Made by a program: the position numbers and the translations under genes. 5,755 nt of DNA from positions 1 to 5,755 of the forward strand of contig JAFQDI010000021.1 of the NCBI GenBank assembly GCA_017416055.1, given 5' to 3'. Positions 1-5,755 of the stretch are shown one piece after another; within the stretch, counting starts at the first letter, position 1; each line of letters begins with the position of its first letter. The notes beneath the pieces are model-generated. The model saw only the letters and a program-made list of their open reading frames with translations, made no database searches and was not told the DNA's origin. This DNA is from Lachnospiraceae bacterium (GTDB lineage: Bacteria; Bacillota_A; Clostridia; Lachnospirales; Lachnospiraceae).

Positions 1-463
1 ACTCAAACCCGTGATTAGGAATCTGTGTCGTGATACGTTCCCTCACCAGTTCACCGTCATAGGTAATGTTGCTGATCACACCGGTACGAATGCCCTGATC
101 CTCTAAAAAGCTCAGAAAATCCTCAATCCCATCACTCGGTTCTCCGGGTGATGCCGCATCCCAAAAGATTCGATCAATCTCCTTTGACGTGAGTGGCAAC
201 TCAATCCCTTGTGATTCATACAAGTACCTGGTGAACATATGGTTCGGTACCTCAATCTGGAACAAGTGCTTTCGCTTCGGATCAAATCGGCCCAATTCCT
301 CATTGATCGAATCGGCCACCGCCTGCACTTCTGCCGCGGTACGATTGTACTTATTTTTTGTGGCATGTGCAAGAACCGCTGCAGTTCCGCGGATGCCATC
401 AAACTTCTGCTCATTGACCAAGGTCTGACCATAGTCAAAGAGAATCATCTTGGGGTAGTTCAT
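1..463 (-). CDS. HAD-superfamily hydrolase, C-terminal part outside the window
   Basis: Only the first 154 residues are present; the gene continues past the left edge. The N-terminus carries HAD motif I, a hydrophobic strand ending in D10-Y-G-Q-T14 followed by L-V, in which D10 would be the nucleophile. The segment from about 20 to 105 is the helical cap. HAD motif II is the strand ending V-I-S131-N132, with S131 as the phosphate- or oxyanion-binding residue. The usual second Asp (nucleophile +2), the general acid of typical HAD phosphatases, is Gly12. That pattern occurs in haloacid-dehalogenase-like and YihX-like branches, so the reaction (phosphatase or other) cannot be fixed. Motifs III and IV, with the Lys and the acidic pair, lie outside. 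The start is ATG at 463, preceded by AGAAGGAG at 471-478. The gene lies 16 bases after the GH42 stop and is the most distal operon member seen. It is cytoplasmic, with no signal peptide. Confidence 0.85.
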   Translation of the reverse strand, partial: MNYPKMILFDYGQTLVNEQKFDGIRGTAAVLAHATKNKYNRTAAEVQAVADSINEELGRFDPKRKHLFQIEVPNHMFTRYLYESQGIELPLTSKEIDRIFWDAASPGEPSDGIEDFLSFLEDQGIRTGVISNITYDGELVRERITTQIPNHGFE

Positions 464-479
464 TTATATGCTCCTTCTA

Positions 480-2504
480 TCAGATCGGCCTCTTCAAAAT
501 CCTGATTCCGAATCCTTCCACTTTCACCGGACAGCAAACCACTTCACCGGTCTCCATATCCTCGTACTCGCCTGCCAGCTCGACCGTCTGCTCCTCGTCG
601 GAATAATTTTCCACGAAGGTATAGAGCCAGTTCTCGTTCTGACGCGTGTGTACGGTCACACCCTCCGGCAGATCATATCCTCCCAAATCGTGCTCGGTAA
701 TGATGTTCGCATAGAAATCCGCAAGGAATTCTCCGGTATCTCTGAAACCGATATAGTAAGCCGTACCCTTTTGGTATTCATTCTTCAGAACGGCCGGATA
801 CCCTCGGTAAAAGTCCTCCGTATACTGTCCCAGTACCTGCGCTTCATGAGACGTGATCAGTTCACAATAATCCACCGCCTTGTATGTCTTTCCCCACAGT
901 TCCACCCGGTTACTGTCAGTCTCATACAAGCTGTCGATCTCGTCCGCAGTCAAGCCAAATACGTCTTTCAGTTTTCCACCCGGAAAGCCACCCAGATAGC
1001 AGAGATCGTGCTCATCCGCATATCCGGTGACATAGGTAGCGATCACGGTGCCGCCTGACGCAACGAATCGCTCAACCTTATCGATCTCCTGCTCTGACAT
1101 AGAGTAAAGCATCGGGAGGATCAGCACCTCGTACCCGGACAGGTCAACATTCAGGCCGATCACGTCCACATTGATGCCTCGCTTCCAGAACTCTTTATAG
1201 TGGTTGATACAGGTTCGCTTGTACTTTTTATCTTCCAATTGGAATCCGGACGCGTTATCCAAAAGCCATCTATTTTTGTATTCGTAAACCAGAGCCACCT
1301 TCGAAACGGTCTTACTGCCCACGATCTCCTGCAGTTTCTCCAGTGTCTCACCCACCTGCTTCACGTCCTCGAACACTCTGCCCTCAGCCTTTCCGTTGTG
1401 GTCGATCACGGCACCGTGAAATTTCTCACTGCCGCCACGGCCTTTTCTCCACTGGAAATACTGCACACTGTCACTTCCGTGAGCAACCGCCATCAGAGAA
1501 GACAGTTTGTGCATTCCCGGACGCTTCAGTTTGTTGATAGGGAGCCAGTTGGTCAGACTGGGGGTGCTCTCCATCAGCAGAAATGGCTGCTGCTTAAAGC
1601 CTCGATGCAAATCATGAGCGAATGCCGCAGAGTAGGATTCGAGCACATTTCCTCTGGCGCTGTGCCACTCCGGATAGATGTCCCAAGAGATCACGTCCAC
1701 GAAATTCTTCATGTAATGGTAATCGATGAAATAATTGTACGGCCCCATAAAGTTCGTCGTGACCGGAATCTCCGGGGTAATCCTACTCACCACCTCGATC
1801 TCATGCCGCATGAAATCTGTGGACTGGTAGCTGACAAACTCTCGCCAATCTGCATACAGACCGGTCATAACCCGATCTCCCTCTCCGTCTTCTGTCGGCG
1901 AATGGATCTGATCCCAATCCGTCACATCATGACTCCAGAAGCTGGCCCACCATGCATGGTTTAATTCATTCAGATCATGGTGATATTTTTCCTTAAGCCA
2001 CTCCCTGAACGCCTGCTGGCAAAGCTCACAGTGACACTCTCCGCCGATCTCGTTGGAGATATGCCACATGATAATATTTTTGTTGTCTTTATACCGCTCA
2101 GCGATCAGACGATCGATCTGTGCCACCTTCTCCCGGTAGACGGGTGAGGTGTAACAATAGTTGTGGCGCGCATTATAAAGCTCTCTGTGCCGGCTCTTTG
2201 CCACCCGGCGAACCTCAGGATACTTCTCCGCCAGCCACCTTGGTCTGGCCGCACTGGGTGTCGCCAGAATAATCTTGATTCCATTTTCTGTCAACCGCTC
2301 GACCACGTAATCAAAGAAGGTAAAATCGTATTTCCCCTCCGCCGGCTCCAACAGTGCCCAGGCAAAGATCCCCAAAGAGACCACATTGCAGTGGGCTTTC
2401 TTCATGTATGCGATGTCCTCCTCAATCACGTGAGGATACATTCTCCACTGCTCCGGATTGTAGTCACATCCGTGCAGAAACTGACCAAAACCACTGTACT
2501 TCAT
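480..2504 (-). CDS. GH42 family beta-galactosidase
   Basis: This complete 674-residue protein has the usual GH42 length. The family is retaining and cleaves terminal beta-galactosides (some members cleave alpha-L-arabinopyranosides). Residues 1 to about 390 form the TIM barrel, opening with G-C-D-Y-N-P-E-Q-W at 12-20. The acid/base is E152 in W-H-I-S-N-E, and the nucleophile is E312 in L-L-M-E-S-T. Four cysteines, C117, C157, C159 and C162, reproduce the spacing of the structural zinc site known in Thermus A4 beta-galactosidase. Residues from about 400 to 605 fit the Rossmann-like trimerisation domain, and about 613-674 the small C-terminal beta domain. There is no signal peptide or membrane segment, so it should act in the cytoplasm on imported oligosaccharides; no transporter lies in the window. 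The start is ATG at 2504 with GGAGAG at 2508-2513, and the gene begins 9 bases after the phosphodiesterase stop. The family call is firm; the natural substrate (galacto-oligosaccharide, arabinogalactan fragment, host glycan or galactosylglycerol) is not determinable. Confidence 0.97.
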   Translation of the reverse strand: MKYSGFGQFLHGCDYNPEQWRMYPHVIEEDIAYMKKAHCNVVSLGIFAWALLEPAEGKYDFTFFDYVVERLTENGIKIILATPSAARPRWLAEKYPEVRRVAKSRHRELYNARHNYCYTSPVYREKVAQIDRLIAERYKDNKNIIMWHISNEIGGECHCELCQQAFREWLKEKYHHDLNELNHAWWASFWSHDVTDWDQIHSPTEDGEGDRVMTGLYADWREFVSYQSTDFMRHEIEVVSRITPEIPVTTNFMGPYNYFIDYHYMKNFVDVISWDIYPEWHSARGNVLESYSAAFAHDLHRGFKQQPFLLMESTPSLTNWLPINKLKRPGMHKLSSLMAVAHGSDSVQYFQWRKGRGGSEKFHGAVIDHNGKAEGRVFEDVKQVGETLEKLQEIVGSKTVSKVALVYEYKNRWLLDNASGFQLEDKKYKRTCINHYKEFWKRGINVDVIGLNVDLSGYEVLILPMLYSMSEQEIDKVERFVASGGTVIATYVTGYADEHDLCYLGGFPGGKLKDVFGLTADEIDSLYETDSNRVELWGKTYKAVDYCELITSHEAQVLGQYTEDFYRGYPAVLKNEYQKGTAYYIGFRDTGEFLADFYANIITEHDLGGYDLPEGVTVHTRQNENWLYTFVENYSDEEQTVELAGEYEDMETGEVVCCPVKVEGFGIRILKRPI

Positions 2505-2513
2505 CTTTCTCTC

Positions 2514-3524
2514 CTACCGATACTCGTCCAGCACCTGCTTTAACAGCTTCGGGTTGTCCGTCATAATACAGTCGCACCCAAGCTCAATCAATTCACGCAT
2601 CTCATCCGCATCGTTGATGGTCCAATACTGAACCGCAACATTGCGGCGATGTGCCCGATTGATCAGCATCTGAGAATCCAAAAAGATCTCAACGCCCAAA
2701 TCATAGGAAGTCGGAATCTGCAGACAGGCAAAATCGCTGTTGTCGAAAAGGTTCACCCCCAAATATGTCGTCAATACAAATTTCGCCGCCGTTCCGGTGG
2801 GTGCGCCTCTCATCAGGTCGGAATGGTTTGCCTTCAGCTCAGTCTCAATCTCATCGTGGAAGGTTCCCACCACAATCTGATCGCGATATCCGGGATACTG
2901 ATTCAGTGTCTCATTCAAGATGCGGCACGCCTCATAGCCCAGTTCTCCGCTGTTCTTAATCTCCACGATAAATAAAAGATCGGGGTACTCCTCGTAAAAC
3001 TCCTCAAACAACTGGTCCACTGTCGCGATCTGAAGTCCCATGCCCTCCAGGTCCGTTGCGTCCTTGTAGATGCGCTCTCCGTTCTCATCCTCAAAATAGT
3101 AGCCGAAATTATACTTCTGAAGCTCAGCCAATGTCATATCCTTGATGTAATGGCGATTCGCTTTATCCTCACAGAGATCCTCCACCTCGTCCAAAGTCAG
3201 ATCTCCGTTGATATTGCAGGTTTCGTCAATATATGAGTCGTGGTTATAAACCAGATACCCGTCCTTCGTCAGATACAGATCACTCTCAATGATATCCACG
3301 CCGATCGTCTTCACCGCCTCGCTAAAGGCAAGCATAGTATTCTCCGGATTGTTGTCCCCGCCGCCGCGATGAGCCGCGATCATCGGGAGTTCTCCCTTCC
3401 CCACAACAAACGGATTGTTCGCCACATTCTTCTTCGGCGGGATCACATTGATCACCAGCATGAATGCAACAATCACTGCAAGAATAATTCCAATCACTCT
3501 CAATACTTTGTGTTTCTTTTTCAT
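2514..3524 (-). CDS. Membrane-anchored glycerophosphodiester phosphodiesterase (GDPD)
   Basis: The protein is 336 residues long and complete. GDPD enzymes hydrolyse glycerophosphodiesters to glycerol-3-phosphate and an alcohol. The N-terminus is basic (M-K-K-K-H-K), followed by one hydrophobic helix at about 8-27, with no lipobox Cys and no clear signal-peptidase site. It is therefore best read as a membrane anchor with the enzyme outside the cell. The catalytic pattern is intact: H52-R53-G, P60-E61-N62, E80-x-D82 (metal ligands), H95 in Y-N-H-D, E188 in V-E-I-K, the W301-T-I-N strand, and a final M-T-D-N-P at 321-325. The stretch from about 103 to 165 between H95 and the next barrel element is rich in acidic and aromatic residues and corresponds to the GDPD insertion that shapes the substrate pocket. 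The start is ATG at 3524 with AAAGGA at 3535-3540. It lies 40 bases after the HD gene and 9 bases before GH42. Substrate choice (phospholipid head-group diesters, teichoic acid or glycolipid fragments) is open. Confidence 0.95.
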   Translation of the reverse strand: MKKKHKVLRVIGIILAVIVAFMLVINVIPPKKNVANNPFVVGKGELPMIAAHRGGGDNNPENTMLAFSEAVKTIGVDIIESDLYLTKDGYLVYNHDSYIDETCNINGDLTLDEVEDLCEDKANRHYIKDMTLAELQKYNFGYYFEDENGERIYKDATDLEGMGLQIATVDQLFEEFYEEYPDLLFIVEIKNSGELGYEACRILNETLNQYPGYRDQIVVGTFHDEIETELKANHSDLMRGAPTGTAAKFVLTTYLGVNLFDNSDFACLQIPTSYDLGVEIFLDSQMLINRAHRRNVAVQYWTINDADEMRELIELGCDCIMTDNPKLLKQVLDEYR

Positions 3525-3564
3525 CTCTGTCTGTTCCTTTCCCGGTAAACTTTTCTCTCAAACG

Positions 3565-3999
3565 TCAGTCATTGGTCGTCAGGATTTCCTTCGCCTGTCT
3601 GTATTTTTCTACACGCTTCAGTGCCCATTCATCCACAACATCCAATCTCGAAAGATCGCTGTTATGTTCCAGATCCGCCAGCTTCACGGTCGTGGCAATC
3701 GGATTTGTTTTGATTGCTCTGACATAATCCATATACGGTACCGCGGCGTCATGAGTCATCAATCTGAGTGCGGCGATCACATCCTCCGGAAAGCCCTCGC
3801 TCTCCAAATCCTCGAACGTGATCTCACTGTCCTCGACCACGTCATGCATTAGCGCCACACATGTCGTCACCTCATCCGTCATCTGCTCCGCCAGATGGAT
3901 CGGGTGATGAATATAGGGAAGCCCTGTCTTGTCCGTCTGATCCTTGTGCGCTGCAAAGGCAATCTTCATCGCTTTTTTTGTCAGTTTAGTATAAATCAT
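3565..3999 (-). CDS. Small HD-domain hydrolase, SpoT/MESH1-like (possible alarmone hydrolase)
   Basis: This 144-residue protein is essentially one HD domain. The order of motifs matches the hydrolase half of RelA/SpoT proteins and the standalone MESH1 enzyme: A-A-H18, Y-I-H-H32-P, M-H52-D53-V-V-E56-D57, and K-L-A-D109-L-E-H-N113. H32, H52, D53 and D109 correspond to the Mn-binding residues of MESH1, and E56-D57 to its catalytic acidic pair. No ppGpp synthetase, TGS or ACT domain follows, so if it acts on alarmones it can only degrade them. Known MESH1-type proteins remove the 3'-pyrophosphate of (p)ppGpp or the 2'-phosphate of NADPH; whether this one does either is inference. Other nucleotides are possible, and annotation pipelines may wrongly call it a GTP pyrophosphokinase. 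The protein is cytoplasmic. The start is ATG at 3999 with a strong GGAGGT at 4006-4011. It sits 19 bases after the methyltransferase stop, so the two are probably co-transcribed. Confidence 0.88.
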   Translation of the reverse strand: MIYTKLTKKAMKIAFAAHKDQTDKTGLPYIHHPIHLAEQMTDEVTTCVALMHDVVEDSEITFEDLESEGFPEDVIAALRLMTHDAAVPYMDYVRAIKTNPIATTVKLADLEHNSDLSRLDVVDEWALKRVEKYRQAKEILTTND

Positions 4000-4018
4000 G
4001 TGTGTACCTCCGCTTTTC

Positions 4019-4759
4019 TCATTCCTTTTTTGCTCTCACCAGCAGAAAATCCGGCTTATGATACAAATCCCGGTGATCCGGATATTGTCGAAGCAGTTCC
4101 TCTGTCGGTGCCGGTTCGATGATCTTTTCAATTGTAAACCCGGCTTTGATCAAGGTATTGATCACCGTGGAAAATGTCCGGTGATACTTCTTCACGCCGT
4201 CCACGAACCATCTGGACTCCCGCTCTCCCTCCAAACTGTAACCGGACAGGTTCGCATGAAGCTTGCGGCCGTTCTCATCTCTCGTCCAGCGATCTCCGCC
4301 GGAAAAGCAGGTGTTGATCGGATGCTCCTGAGAAAAAATGAACACTCCGTTCTCGCTTAGCATCCCATAAATATCGCTCACGACCTGAGGAAAGTCCTCA
4401 ATATAGTGGAACGCCAGTGAACTGATCGCCACGTCAAACGTCTCCTTAATCTCAGCAATATTCTCCATGGGAAGATTGAGGTATGTGATGCGCGGATCAC
4501 TATTCTCCCGCTTCGCCACCTCAAGCATCTTTTCCGATATATCAACTCCAACTACCCGTTCCGCTCCTCCGCGCACATACTGCACACAGTGTTCGCCGAA
4601 TCCGCAGCCCAAGTCAATGATCTTCTTTCCCGTCAAATCAGGCATCAGCGAAAACAGCGCAGGTATCTCAAACAGATCGTTTGCATTCGCCTCGTTCTGG
4701 CGGATTTTTTTGTAACCCTCAAAAAAAGTTTCATTGTCGTAGATATTTTGTTTGGCCAT
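4019..4759 (-). CDS. Class I SAM-dependent methyltransferase, substrate unknown
   Basis: The protein has 246 residues from the chosen start. The Rossmann fold binding S-adenosylmethionine is clear: motif I I-I-D-L-G-C-G-F-G with the glycine loop at about 49-55, the acidic end of strand 2 in V-G-V-D73-I-S, an M-E-N acidic turn at about 98-100, and a motif IV-like stretch A-I-S-S-L-A-F-H-Y at 111-119. After it come S-Q-E-H-P at 143-147 and Y-H-R-T-F-S-T at 192-198, elements of small-molecule methyltransferases of the UbiE/UbiG-like kind, and an A-G-F turn at 206-208. The protein is soluble, with no membrane segment. The frame is open back to a TTG at 4828, but ATG at 4759 has GGGAGG at 4765-4770, only 5 bases away, and a likely promoter lies across the upstream part; the shorter form is preferred. 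It is the first gene of the leftward operon. The methyl acceptor cannot be told from sequence, and UbiG-type names would be misleading. Confidence 0.9.
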   Translation of the reverse strand: MAKQNIYDNETFFEGYKKIRQNEANANDLFEIPALFSLMPDLTGKKIIDLGCGFGEHCVQYVRGGAERVVGVDISEKMLEVAKRENSDPRITYLNLPMENIAEIKETFDVAISSLAFHYIEDFPQVVSDIYGMLSENGVFIFSQEHPINTCFSGGDRWTRDENGRKLHANLSGYSLEGERESRWFVDGVKKYHRTFSTVINTLIKAGFTIEKIIEPAPTEELLRQYPDHRDLYHKPDFLLVRAKKE

Positions 4760-4764
4760 ATCAA

Positions 4765-4770
4765 CCTCCC
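4765..4770 (-). promoter_or_regulatory. Ribosome binding site that fixes the methyltransferase start
   Basis: On the minus strand this reads GGGAGG, followed by TTGAT and the ATG at 4759. The strength and 5-base spacing choose this ATG over the TTG at 4828, which would add 23 residues unlike the methyltransferase fold. Confidence 0.85.
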
Positions 4771-4799
4771 GGACAACCCCTTCCTTTACACCATCTATA

Positions 4800-4828
4800 A
4801 CTATACACGATTTTTGTCCGCAGAACAA
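4800..4828 (-). promoter_or_regulatory. Probable sigma-A promoter of the leftward five-gene operon
   Basis: On the minus strand, TTGTTC (4828 to 4823) and TATAGT (4805 to 4800) are separated by 17 bases. The -35 matches consensus at 3 of 6 positions and the -10 at 5 of 6. Transcription would start near 4793, giving a leader of about 34 bases before the methyltransferase ATG. A nine-A run at 4839-4847 lies just upstream and could act as an UP-like element. The call rests on motif match and position only. Confidence 0.5.
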
Positions 4829-4849
4829 TCACTCTTTCAAAAAAAAATG

Positions 4850-4877
4850 TTGCGTAATCTCATCTTTGTGATAAAAT
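4850..4877 (+). promoter_or_regulatory. Probable extended -10 promoter of ald
   Basis: TTGCGT (4850-4855) is followed after 16 bases by TAAAAT (4872-4877), which matches the -10 consensus at 5 of 6 positions. The preceding TGA at 4869-4871 supplies the TG of an extended -10, which would compensate for the weak -35 (3 of 6). Transcription would begin near 4884, leaving a leader of about 54 bases. The nine-A run at 4839-4847 lies directly upstream of the -35 and is shared with the divergent promoter. Confidence 0.55.
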
Positions 4878-4920
4878 AGCGATAAAAGATTTAGCAAAAT
4901 TACAGCAACTGTGATTAGCG
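4870..4920 (+). repeat. Three imperfect GAT...TAGC direct repeats over the ald promoter and leader
   Basis: GATAAAATAGC (4870-4880), GATAAAAGATTTAGC (4881-4895) and GATTAGC (4913-4919) share the ends GAT and TAGC with different A/T-rich middles. The first overlaps the -10 hexamer. They could be operator half-sites, but the region is A/T-rich and short similarities arise easily there, so this is a weak call. Confidence 0.25.
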
Positions 4921-4937
4921 TGAAAGAAGGACTAAAC

Positions 4938-5755
4938 ATGATTATTGGATTACCGAAGGAAATTAAAAATAATGAATTCCGCGTAGGAATGACTCCCAGC
5001 AATGTCAGCGACTACATTCAGGCAGGACATACTGTTCTGGTGGAAAAGGGAGCGGGCGTAGGTTCCGGCTATTCCGATGAGGAGTACGTCGAGGCCGGTG
5101 CCACCCTTATGGACGACGTAAAAGCTGTCTGGGCCGCAGATATGGTGGTCAAGGTGAAGGAACCTGTTAAGAGCGAGTATCCGTATTTCCACGAGGGGAT
5201 GATCCTCTATACCTATCTCCATCTGGCGGACAATGAGCCGCTGACTCACGAACTGTTGAACAAAAAAGTGAAGGCGGTTGCTTACGAGACCATCGTTGGT
5301 CCCCGTGGCAGTCTTCCCTGCCTTGCACCCATGAGCCATATTGCAGGCCGTCTCTCCATTCAGGAAGGCGCGAAATATTTGGAAAAAACCTACGGCGGAC
5401 GCGGTGTCCTGTTAGCCGGTGTTCCCGGTGTTGCCTGCGGCAAGGTGGTTATCCTCGGCGGCGGAAACGTCGGAACGAACGCCTGCAAGATGGCCGTTGC
5501 GATGGGTGCCAACGTAACGGTTCTGGATATCAGTCTGGATCGTCTGAGCTACCTTGACGATATCTTCCCTCGCCAGATCAACACCCTCTATGCCAGCCGT
5601 GGCAACATTCTGGAGGCGATCAAGGACGCAGATCTGGTCATCGGTGCCGTGCTGGTTCCCGGCGCAGTCGCACCGAAGCTGATCAAGAAAGAAGACCTGA
5701 AACTGATGAAGCCCGGCGCGGTGATCGTGGATATCGCCATCGACCAGGGCGGCTG
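4938..5755 (+). CDS. ald: Alanine dehydrogenase, C-terminal part outside the window
   Basis: The first 272 residues are present out of about 370 in the family. Ald is an NAD-dependent enzyme that interconverts L-alanine and pyruvate plus ammonia in the cytoplasm. The N-terminus [13 protein letters not shown] is the family signature. Residues known to bind substrate or act in catalysis in the Mycobacterium tuberculosis enzyme are all matched: R15, K74 (V-K-V-K-E-P), H95 (Y-L-H-L-A-D) and D269 (A-I-D-Q-G-G), one number lower after residue 15. The NAD domain shows L-G-G-G-N-V-G-T at 173-180 and the ribose-binding D197 in V-L-D-I-S. The start is ATG at 4938, with AGAAGGA at 4925-4931 six bases upstream. 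The gene is divergent from the leftward operon and has its own promoter. The close relative NAD(P) transhydrogenase alpha shares the fold, but the conserved active-site residues and N-terminus favour Ald. Confidence 0.97.
   Translation, partial: MIIGLPKEIKNNEFRVGMTPSNVSDYIQAGHTVLVEKGAGVGSGYSDEEYVEAGATLMDDVKAVWAADMVVKVKEPVKSEYPYFHEGMILYTYLHLADNEPLTHELLNKKVKAVAYETIVGPRGSLPCLAPMSHIAGRLSIQEGAKYLEKTYGGRGVLLAGVPGVACGKVVILGGGNVGTNACKMAVAMGANVTVLDISLDRLSYLDDIFPRQINTLYASRGNILEAIKDADLVIGAVLVPGAVAPKLIKKEDLKLMKPGAVIVDIAIDQGG

Noticed and set aside
468..1058. A 196-codon plus-strand open frame
   Set aside because: It is antisense to the C-terminal half of GH42 and crosses the gap and start region of the HAD gene's leader. 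Its composition is that of a shadow frame.
1200..1964. A 254-codon plus-strand open frame
   Set aside because: It lies wholly antisense to the GH42 gene, whose catalytic and zinc-binding residues are all intact. Its translation shows no family pattern and it has no good ribosome binding site.
3525..3564. A possible terminator or internal promoter in the 40-base gap between the HD and GDPD genes
   Set aside because: No hairpin followed by a T-run on the minus strand and no paired -35/-10 boxes are visible. Only a ribosome binding site can be supported.
3415..3852. A 145-codon plus-strand open frame spanning the GDPD-HD junction
   Set aside because: It overlaps two well-supported minus-strand genes in antisense and has no recognisable domain.
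4035..4085. Repeated CCGG-like words (ccggctt, cccggtgatccgg)
   Set aside because: They lie in the coding sequence of the methyltransferase C-terminus and reflect codons. There is no regular spacing, as a repeat array would need.
480..4759. A possible defence island, suggested by the HD-domain and methyltransferase genes being adjacent
   Set aside because: The methyltransferase is a small-molecule type without DNA-methylase motifs, the HD protein is SpoT-like and not Cas3-like, and the neighbours are ordinary metabolic enzymes. No nuclease, helicase or toxin is present.
4950..5339. A 129-codon minus-strand open frame
   Set aside because: It is antisense to the highly conserved N-terminal domain of alanine dehydrogenase, which matches the family residue for residue at key sites.

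Overview
The window looks like chromosomal DNA from a gut-type Clostridia bacterium, probably Lachnospiraceae or a close relative. This is inferred from the near-balanced base composition, strong GGAGG-type ribosome binding sites, very tight gene packing, and the flavour of the proteins (an intracellular GH42 galactosidase, and small HD-domain and methyltransferase proteins typical of Firmicutes). No species can be fixed from the sequence alone. Nothing points to a phage, an insertion sequence, a CRISPR array or an RNA gene.

Layout. Positions 1-4759 hold five genes on the minus strand, transcribed from right to left. In order of transcription they are: a class I SAM-dependent methyltransferase (4019-4759), a small SpoT/MESH1-like HD-domain hydrolase (3565-3999), a membrane-anchored glycerophosphodiester phosphodiesterase (2514-3524), a GH42 beta-galactosidase (480-2504), and a HAD-superfamily hydrolase cut by the window edge (1-463). 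The gaps between them are 19, 40, 9 and 16 bases. Each gene has its own Shine-Dalgarno sequence and I see no terminator between them, so they read as one operon. A 178-base divergent region (4760-4937) separates them from a plus-strand alanine dehydrogenase gene (ald), which begins at 4938 and runs off the right edge.

How the genes may work together. Ald is a standalone catabolic or nitrogen-balance enzyme with its own promoter. The minus-strand operon is a mixed set: a cytoplasmic glycosidase, an enzyme facing outward that would release glycerol-3-phosphate from glycerophosphodiesters, a possible (p)ppGpp or nucleotide hydrolase, a HAD hydrolase, and a methyltransferase of unknown substrate. 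No transporter or regulator is present in the window. A shared role in salvaging galactosyl or glycerophosphoryl compounds, coupled to nucleotide signalling, is possible but is inference only. The most useful leads are the synthetase-less alarmone-hydrolase-like protein, the unusual operon content, and the compact divergent promoter region with repeated GAT...TAGC elements. I found no clear evidence of a wholly new system.
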